Origin: CAYSPU01 sp964432995
GTDB lineage: Bacteria; Verrucomicrobiota; Verrucomicrobiia; Limisphaerales; JAHDYP01
Assembly (NCBI GenBank): GCA_964432995.1
Contig: CAYSPU010000147.1
Location: 1 to 14,739 of the forward strand
Direction of reading: 5' to 3'
Length of the DNA stretch: 14,739 bases
Shown: one piece after another, positions 1 through 5,879 of the stretch
Layout of the letters: every line of letters begins with the position of its first letter
Numbering within the stretch: position 1 is the stretch's first letter
Made by a program: the position numbers and the translations under genes
Notes under the pieces: generated by a model
The model's input: only the letters and a program-made list of their open reading frames with translations
The model's database searches: none
Told to the model about the DNA's origin: nothing

Positions 1-55
1 AGAGCTCCAGCCTTCCAAGCTGGCCACGTGGGTTCGATTCCCATCACCCGCTCCA
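1..55 (+). tRNA. tRNA-Gly (TCC anticodon), 3' part only
   Basis: This is the 3' portion of a tRNA cut by the window edge. The anticodon arm is complete: stem CCAGC (7-11) and GCTGG (19-23) around the loop CTTCCAA, giving anticodon TCC, which reads glycine GGA codons. A T-arm follows with stem GTGGG/CCCAT (one G-T pair) around TTCGATT, then the 3' acceptor strand CACCCGC, discriminator T, and an encoded CCA ending at 55. The 5' acceptor strand and D-arm lie outside the window. Confidence 0.93.
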
Positions 56-83
56 CCGCCACACGGCAAAGGAGGAAGCGCGC

Positions 84-833
84 ATGAAGAGAACCGCATC
101 GACCGCCCTGGTGTCACTGGAGCGCGTTGTCCAACGAATTCACACTGTTCGCGGGCAGAGAGTCCTCCTCGATTCGGACTTGGCGCAGCTCTACGGCGTG
201 ACGACAGGAAACCTGAACAAGGCCGTCAAGCGCAACCGCAGCCGTTTCCCCGAAGACTTCATGTTCCAGCTCACCCGGACCGATGGTTCCAACTTGAGAT
301 TCCAAAGTGGAATCTCAAGTTCGAGCTACGGCGGCCGCCGGTATTGGCCCTTCGCCTTTACGGAGCAAGGCGTGGCGATGCTCTCCAGCGTGTTGAGCAG
401 CGAGCGCGCGGTCCGCGTCAACATCGCCATCATGCGCGCTTTCGTGAAGCTGCGGGAAATCCTGGCCACCAACCGGGAGTTGGCTCAACGTTTCGCCGAA
501 CTGGAGAAACGAGTGAGCCGTCACGATCGCCACATCCGTGACATCCTGGAAGCCATCCGACAATTGCTCGCCCCGCCGGTGCCGAATCCGCGGCGTGAAA
601 TCGGCTTCCACGTCCGCTACGAAGAGGCCGCTGCTGATGCCTGCCGGCGGGAGGAAAGACCGCGCGGTCAAAGCGCGCCGCGCGGGGACGGAGCGGGCAA
701 ATCCGAGGTCGCTGCTACCGCGACACGGCCCGCACCCGCGCGGCGACGACCGGCCGGCCGAGGGCGCCGAATTCGCCTCGCAGCACCACCCAGCCGTCGC
801 GCGCCTTCGCCGACGCCGGCACTTGCACCCTGA
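84..833 (+). CDS. ORF6N-domain DNA-binding protein with arginine-rich tail
   Basis: The N-terminal ~130 residues match the ORF6N (KilA-N-associated) domain, a probable DNA-binding module common in phage and genomic-island proteins. Visible signatures are RVLLDSDLAQLYGV, FPEDFMFQL, GGRRYWPFAFTEQGVAML and a helical ERAVRVNIAIMRAFVKLRE segment. A short coiled-coil-like stretch follows (about 130-165). The family usually ends near a PRREIGFH motif, seen here at about residue 170. The remaining ~75 residues are low-complexity, rich in Arg, Ala and Pro, and their last 119 bp overlap the 3' end of the convergent fusion gene, so the tail may be read-through sequence rather than a conserved domain. 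The start is firm: AAAGGAGG lies 8 bp upstream of the ATG. The gene begins 28 bp after tRNA-Gly. Its biological role is unknown. Confidence 0.85.
   Translation: MKRTASTALVSLERVVQRIHTVRGQRVLLDSDLAQLYGVTTGNLNKAVKRNRSRFPEDFMFQLTRTDGSNLRFQSGISSSSYGGRRYWPFAFTEQGVAMLSSVLSSERAVRVNIAIMRAFVKLREILATNRELAQRFAELEKRVSRHDRHIRDILEAIRQLLAPPVPNPRREIGFHVRYEEAAADACRREERPRGQSAPRGDGAGKSEVAATATRPAPARRRPAGRGRRIRLAAPPSRRAPSPTPALAP
291..321 (+). repeat. 14-bp perfect palindrome with 3-nt loop inside the ORF6N gene
   Basis: AACTTGAGATTCCA (291-304) is the exact reverse complement of TGGAATCTCAAGTT (308-321), separated by AAG. It covers codons 70-79 of the ORF6N gene (peptide NLRFQSGISS). It lies in the variable stretch just before the conserved GGRRY..PFAFTEQG motif. 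Its phase lets the opposite strand encode almost the same peptide (NLRFHFGISS). Its AT content is higher than that of the surrounding coding DNA. Confidence 0.9.
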
Positions 834-3800
834 GCGTTCGCGTGGTGCGGTCCCGGGAGCGGATTGTCACAGCTCCTTCGGTGATCGCCGTTGCCCAACC
901 CTCCGGCTGGCTCTCGATCCGCAGAGACCCCGTGGCTGTGTCCTGACCGAAACAGTAGACCTGCACGGGCAGTTCGAGCGTCTCTCCCACTTGCGCCCCA
1001 TAGGCATAGCCCTCGGACCAAGGGAGATCCTCCACGCGCACCCCCGCGGCGCGCGGGAGGGAGAATTGCAGGACGATGGGCGAAGGCTCGCCGGGCTGAT
1101 GATGGGCCAGTGCCGGCGGCGGTTCGAGCGGCAGGGTGGCGGCCTGGCCCGGTGGCAGGAACACGTAACAAGGCGCTGAGGTCAGCGGCCTCGGCAACCC
1201 CTGCCCGCGCGCCCGGCCCAGGTGATCCACCACCGCGCGCACGACCAGGTTCGTGGGCAGGGCCCAGTCCGCCGTGGTCTTCCCGCGCGCATCCCAATCC
1301 ACTTCCTTCTCCGCCCAGACGACGAGCACGTCCTGCTCCTGGCCATCGGGCCAGGCTCGAAACGCGTAGACGTTCACGCTGTCGCGGGGCTGCCAGCGCC
1401 CGAGCACGCGCGCGCCGGCGAGGCATCGGCCGGCGGCGGCGAGGGCGACGTAGCCGGGGCGCGGGGTGAGATCGAGCCGCAGCAAACCGAACTGGATCGC
1501 GTTGGGTTCGTGATAGTGGCCGAGGATGAAGTGGAAGTGGCGCCGGCTGCCGCTGAAGAGGCTGCAGGCGTAAGACTGGGGGATCCACTCGGCCTTGAGC
1601 TGTTCGAGACGCGGGTCCTGGTCGTACCACGGTGCCTGCTTCAGGTGGGGGGTGCCGCGGTCGGCTTCGGTGATCCAGAGGGGGCGTCCGGCGGTGGCCT
1701 CGCGCGCCGGGGCCCAAAGACCGGCGTAGGCGTGTGACCAGTCGTAGGTGTGGATGTTGTAGGTATCGTAGTACGGCCAGGTCTCGTTGGCCAACACGCC
1801 CTCGGTGTGGGCGGGGGTGGGAACGGCGGCGGTGGCATTCCATCCCACCGTCACTTCCGGATCCCCTTGCTTGCAGCCGAGCCAGAAGGCCTTCTGCCAC
1901 GAGCACATCTGGTCGACGGTGTGCCCGCCGAAGGTGGCCACGTTGGCTTCGTTCCAGGGTTCCCAGGCGGCGACGCGGCCACGGAACCGCTCGGCGAGCG
2001 CCCGGCCCAGCGCGTAGGCGTAGCGAAGGTCCGCGGCGAAGCGACCACCTTCGTTCTCGGCCTCCCGAGCCCAGCGCGGGGTGTCATGAAACACCTGGAG
2101 CACCTTCAATCCGGCTGCGTGCTGCGCCTCGGCGGCGGTGTCATAAGTCGTCGGTCCCGCCACCAGCGGTCCCTCGGCGGGTTGCAGGTCGGACCACCGG
2201 AGCCGGTCGCGAATCCAGTTGACGCCGGCGAGGGCGGCGAGGTTGGCGAACTGTCGTTGGCGGACCGGGTCGTTGCGGGCGAACCAGGAGATCGCTCCAT
2301 CGACTGCGACTGGCGAATCGCCCGGAACCGGGGTATCCAGCGGGCGCAACACGGCCGCGGCAGTCCACGCCATATCCGGCTGGTCGGGCGTGCCGAACTC
2401 GATGCGATACCAGCCGATTCCCAGGGGACCCAGGTCGAGCGGAGCGCGCGCCCCGGAATTGGTCGCCGCCAAGGGACCCGCCCGCACCGTCGCGGGTTGC
2501 TCGGTGCGGAGGCGCCAATGGGTCGCCGCCGCGGGCAGTTCTTCCGGCAGCCGGACGCGGACCGTTTCGCCTTCGAGATAGATGTTGCCCGGATGGTCCG
2601 CCAGCGGGCGGGGAATGGTCCGGCCCGGGACGGGGGCGCGGGCCTCGTCGGGTGCTGGCAGGAGCTGGGCGCGGATGAGTTCCGGGTCATTCGTGATGAT
2701 GCCGTCCGCGCCTTCGCGCACCAGCCGGGCGGCTTCATCCGGCTTGTCGATGGTGTAGATCCAGATCCGCAGGCCGCGGTCGTGGGCCTGGCGGATGGCA
2801 GCCGCGTCGACCATTGCATTCCAGACGACAAGCTGCGAGCCGGTCTGGACCACGGCGTCAAGGAACTCGGGGTTGAGGGCTTTTTCGGGATCGGTGAGGC
2901 GGCGTCCGTTCCACGACGAAGGCGGGCCGAGCGCGCCGAGCACGAGATGGGGGGCCAAGGCGCGCGCTTGTTTCACGAACGCCCAATCGAACGACTGCAC
3001 CACCACGGTGTCGAGCCAACCGCGTTCTTGCAGGAGGGAGACCAGCGCGGCGGCGCTACCTCCCTTGCGTTCGATCAGCGTGCAGCCTCCGCGCTGGATC
3101 GTCTCCACAGCCTCGGCAAGGGTCGGGATGCGGGTGTCGGCGTAGGCGGCGCCGAACCAGCGCCCGGCGTCCAGGGCGGCCAACTCGTCCAGATTCCGCC
3201 GGCTCACCGCGTGCTCCTTGCCGCCCCAGCGGGCGATGGCGTCCGTCGTGCGATCCAACGTCCCGTCGTGAAGAACCACCAGCGTGCCGTCCGCGGCGGC
3301 GTGGAAGTCCAGCTCGACCAAATCGGCGCGGGCGGCGAGCGCCAAGCGGAAAGAAGGGAGCGTATTCTCCGGCGCGCGCGCGCTGAAGCCCCGATGGGCG
3401 ATCACCAGCGGCCCCGGCTGCAGGATGCGGCGGAGGGCGGGGGATGATTCGGCAGTCATGTCCGTGCGACGGCAGATGATCCGGATCAGGTCCATGCCGA
3501 ACGCGCTCGCGGTCTCCGGTTTCCCGACGATCTTGAGCATCAGGTTGTTCTTCCCCTCTTCGAGGGCGAGTTGGCCGAGCGCGAGTCTGCCACTGCGGGC
3601 GGGCGCGGTCGCGAAGAGATCGACGGGCGTCCCCGCCGGCGCCTCGTTGCGGAACAGTTGCACCCGGCCGCACTCTGGTCCGCGGACACCTTCGAGGAGC
3701 ACTTCATATTCCCCGGCGACCGGCAATTCGCAGGAAAGATACAGGAACGGGTCCCCCGCCCAATCCCTGCCGGCCACGCGATACGACAGGTAGCGCACAT

Positions 3801-5490
3801 CCTGGCCGTCGATCTTCGCCTGGCCCCGGCTGATCGTGGCGCGGTCGAAGGAAAAGCCGAGAATCGGTGTTTGCCACGCGACTTCGATGAGGATCTCGCG
3901 GAAGTCCTGCACCGCGCGCCGCTCCAGGGCCGGCGGCGTCAGGTCCGCCGTCGGGCGCTGTTCGGAGTAGAGATACGTCATCCCGCAGTAATCGGTGACG
4001 TGGCTGTTCTTCTCGCCGCCGTGCTCGATCGTCTGCAGCAGGGACTGGCGGTAACTGACGGCGTCGCCGAGGAACAACCGGTAACCACCGGTCCGCCCGA
4101 GGTGTTTCTGGTAGCCGAGGCAGCCGCTGAGCGGAAAGGAGATCCGCCGCTCCCAGCGATCCGGCACATCATACCAACCGCCGTTGAAGAAATCCTCGGA
4201 ACCGGTCCCGTGAATCACGAGCTCGCCGTCAATCGTCGCCTGGTCGTCACCTTCGAAGAAGAGGGTGTTCCCCGATTCCGTTCCCTGAGCCTGGAGGGCG
4301 ACGCCCACCAGGTGGCCGCGCCCGGCCGTGTCGATGAACGTGAACGGGACGCCGGCGCGCGTGGGGTTCTCGCGCCGCCAGACCGCATAGAACTTCCCTT
4401 CGTCCGCACGCCGCGGAAGCGGGCTGAACGCGACTTCGGCCTGGACCGGGATCGGCGGGCCGGCGCGGCGTTCGGAGACGATCTCGACGCGGACCGACCG
4501 ATCGAACGGCATCGGGAAATGGCTGTAGCAGGAACCGCCCGTCGCACCCACCAACAACGATTTCATGGCGGGCTCACCCCAGGCATAGCCGAAGAAATCC
4601 CCGAGCGGGCAGTTCACGGCCGGGGCTTCGCCATCGAACGAGATCCGGAGCAGGAGATCGCGCGCTTTGCCGCCCAGGGCGTCGGCAGGCGAGAGGCGAA
4701 TTCCCGCCAGGCGCCCCGGTCGATCGGAGGCATAGACGGCAGTGCTTTGCCCGGGGTGAAGGGTCACGTTGGTTTTCACCCGTTCAAGGGAGGCCCCCGG
4801 CGCGACCACGTGCGCGCTGAGATCGCTCCCGCCGCGCATCCAGAGTTGGCAAACCTTGTTCTGATGCTCGAGTTCACGGGGCGACGCCTGTGCGGCGAAC
4901 GTCTCCACGGGAGCCTCGGGCGGGTAGAGCGCGTAGTTGATCTGGTAGAACTGGATGCGCTCCGCCCGGGCCACGACCTTGCACGACCGGGCGAAGGGCA
5001 GCGGGACGTAGCTGACGAACCCCCCGGCGCCGAAACCGGCGAGCGGCTGCGGGAAGCGCGGGTGCGTGCCGAGGAACAGGTCGCGGAACCGGATCTTCAG
5101 GCGCGGTTCCCTTTCGCCATCGAAGAAGAACTCGAACCAATCATCAGTCGGCGTGGGCGTCCAGATGCGGTAGATGATGCCGGGCCCCTGGAGATCGGCC
5201 AGAACCAGCCCGCCCTCTTCGCGGCGCACGAAGGAGTATTTGCCGGAAAAGCCGTCGTCGTTCCCCCCGGTCCGGTCGTAGCTCGAGACGGACCCGATCT
5301 TCTGCGAACCACGGAAGACCGGGAGCCGGTCCAGGCGGTGGAGTTCCTCCATGCCCAGGATCCAATCGGCGCCGTGGGCGCAAACGGAGCCGCAGAGAGC
5401 GATGGCGGCCATGGCGAGGAGGCGACAGCCCACCGCGGCGCGATGGCGGACCCGACTGGCCAACTGTCTAAGAAGACAATGACGAAGCAT
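715..5490 (-). CDS. Secreted three-enzyme fusion: GH172 (DUF2961) + GDPD + GH-A-like glycosidase
   Basis: A 1591-residue exported protein. Residues 1-42 form a signal peptide (hydrophobic LLAMAAIALCGSVC, cleavage near AHG-A). About 45-540 is a DUF2961/GH172 domain with GGNDDGFSGKYS, GPGIIYRIW, EGDD (E413) and GTGSEDFFNGGWY (E432); characterised GH172 enzymes act on fructofuranosides and D-arabinofuranosides. About 560-677 is a beta-sandwich, perhaps carbohydrate-binding. About 678-943 is a glycerophosphodiester phosphodiesterase with IAHRG (H699, R700), PENT, VELDFH (E726, D728) and H741. About 965-1050 looks Ig-like. About 1055-1400 is a clan GH-A-like barrel with WEPWNE (acid/base E1181) and WITEADRG (nucleophile E1275). 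The C-terminus is again Ig-like. The start has AAAGGA upstream. An internal Met (678) begins the GDPD domain but lacks a Shine-Dalgarno sequence. The domain calls are firm; the substrate is unknown. Confidence 0.88.
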   Translation of the reverse strand: MLRHCLLRQLASRVRHRAAVGCRLLAMAAIALCGSVCAHGADWILGMEELHRLDRLPVFRGSQKIGSVSSYDRTGGNDDGFSGKYSFVRREEGGLVLADLQGPGIIYRIWTPTPTDDWFEFFFDGEREPRLKIRFRDLFLGTHPRFPQPLAGFGAGGFVSYVPLPFARSCKVVARAERIQFYQINYALYPPEAPVETFAAQASPRELEHQNKVCQLWMRGGSDLSAHVVAPGASLERVKTNVTLHPGQSTAVYASDRPGRLAGIRLSPADALGGKARDLLLRISFDGEAPAVNCPLGDFFGYAWGEPAMKSLLVGATGGSCYSHFPMPFDRSVRVEIVSERRAGPPIPVQAEVAFSPLPRRADEGKFYAVWRRENPTRAGVPFTFIDTAGRGHLVGVALQAQGTESGNTLFFEGDDQATIDGELVIHGTGSEDFFNGGWYDVPDRWERRISFPLSGCLGYQKHLGRTGGYRLFLGDAVSYRQSLLQTIEHGGEKNSHVTDYCGMTYLYSEQRPTADLTPPALERRAVQDFREILIEVAWQTPILGFSFDRATISRGQAKIDGQDVRYLSYRVAGRDWAGDPFLYLSCELPVAGEYEVLLEGVRGPECGRVQLFRNEAPAGTPVDLFATAPARSGRLALGQLALEEGKNNLMLKIVGKPETASAFGMDLIRIICRRTDMTAESSPALRRILQPGPLVIAHRGFSARAPENTLPSFRLALAARADLVELDFHAAADGTLVVLHDGTLDRTTDAIARWGGKEHAVSRRNLDELAALDAGRWFGAAYADTRIPTLAEAVETIQRGGCTLIERKGGSAAALVSLLQERGWLDTVVVQSFDWAFVKQARALAPHLVLGALGPPSSWNGRRLTDPEKALNPEFLDAVVQTGSQLVVWNAMVDAAAIRQAHDRGLRIWIYTIDKPDEAARLVREGADGIITNDPELIRAQLLPAPDEARAPVPGRTIPRPLADHPGNIYLEGETVRVRLPEELPAAATHWRLRTEQPATVRAGPLAATNSGARAPLDLGPLGIGWYRIEFGTPDQPDMAWTAAAVLRPLDTPVPGDSPVAVDGAISWFARNDPVRQRQFANLAALAGVNWIRDRLRWSDLQPAEGPLVAGPTTYDTAAEAQHAAGLKVLQVFHDTPRWAREAENEGGRFAADLRYAYALGRALAERFRGRVAAWEPWNEANVATFGGHTVDQMCSWQKAFWLGCKQGDPEVTVGWNATAAVPTPAHTEGVLANETWPYYDTYNIHTYDWSHAYAGLWAPAREATAGRPLWITEADRGTPHLKQAPWYDQDPRLEQLKAEWIPQSYACSLFSGSRRHFHFILGHYHEPNAIQFGLLRLDLTPRPGYVALAAAGRCLAGARVLGRWQPRDSVNVYAFRAWPDGQEQDVLVVWAEKEVDWDARGKTTADWALPTNLVVRAVVDHLGRARGQGLPRPLTSAPCYVFLPPGQAATLPLEPPPALAHHQPGEPSPIVLQFSLPRAAGVRVEDLPWSEGYAYGAQVGETLELPVQVYCFGQDTATGSLRIESQPEGWATAITEGAVTIRSRDRTTRTLRVQVPASAKARDGWVVLRGEFGALGRPVVAARVRAVSR

Positions 5491-5522
5491 CGGCTTTTCC
5501 TTTCACTATGAACCTCCGGGCG

Positions 5523-5551
5523 AGTTTAGTGTGGTGTCTCTCCGTTGGCTA
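5523..5551 (-). promoter_or_regulatory. Candidate promoter of the fusion gene at the edge of the inverted-repeat element
   Basis: Read on the minus strand, TAGCCA (5551-5546) and TAAACT (5528-5523) are separated by exactly 17 bp and lie 32 bp before the fusion-gene ATG. Each hexamer matches the sigma-70 consensus at four of six positions. The -35 lies inside the terminal repeat of the adjacent element and the -10 straddles its boundary. This is a consensus match only. Confidence 0.3.
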
Positions 5552-5800
5552 GCGTTTCGCCGCAAGGAGTTTTCGCCTCCCGCTAGGCGCGAGCGACGCG
5601 CATACCCGCGGTGGTCTGTAAGGAGCGAGCAACGCCGCGGGAGGCGAAAAGAACTGCGGCCCGGAGGGTGGCGCCGAAAATGGCCCCGGGGCTTTGTTGC
5701 TCGTCGGTCACAGCCCGCTGCGGGGATGCTCCCTCCTCGCGCCTCGCCCCGGGCCATTCTGGGCGCAACGAAACGCCAGCCAATGGAGAGACACCACACT
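5528..5800. mobile_element. 273-bp MITE-like element with 32-bp terminal inverted repeats
   Basis: The ends 5528-5559 and 5769-5800 are inverted repeats identical at 30 of 32 positions (outer bases AGTGTGGTGTCTCTCC). Inside are two further inverted repeats. One is a perfect 14-bp pair, TTTTCGCCTCCCGC at 5570-5583 with its complement at 5637-5650. The other pairs ATGGCCCCGGGGC at 5680-5692 with 5746-5757, with one bulged base. The single strand could fold as a stem with two side hairpins. I see no convincing gene, transposase or target-site duplication. It fills most of the 389 bp between two divergent genes. It may be a non-autonomous transposable element or a large REP/BIME-type repeat; the structure is certain, the mobility is not. 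Confidence 0.7.
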
Positions 5801-5847
5801 GGTCCCTTCGCGCCCCCTGGCAACACCAAGGGCCGGTTTCACGACTT

Positions 5848-5867
5848 GCGCACCTCCCAAGGTGCGC
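5848..5867 (+). promoter_or_regulatory. 8-bp GC-rich hairpin just before the TPR-peptidase start
   Basis: GCGCACCT (5848-5855) pairs perfectly with AGGTGCGC (5860-5867) around the loop CCCA. It is followed by TTTAA and then, 13 bp after the stem, by the ATG at 5880. The short T-run makes it a poor terminator. Its place where a ribosome-binding site would be expected suggests a 5' leader element, or the end of the inserted repeat region. Confidence 0.5.
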
Positions 5868-5879
5868 TTTAATGCCCGC

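Noticed and set aside
1..55. tRNA-Gly 3' end as attachment site of an integrated element
   Set aside because: I found no second copy of the tRNA 3' end in the window and no integrase gene.
3571..5511. Long open frame of 646 codons on the plus strand opposite the fusion gene
   Set aside because: It is antisense to a gene with clear catalytic motifs and has no family signature of its own; high-GC DNA commonly gives such open frames.
5506..5829. Small minus-strand frame of 107 codons inside the inverted-repeat element
   Set aside because: It is an arginine-rich product of repeat DNA, with no ribosome-binding site or family resemblance.
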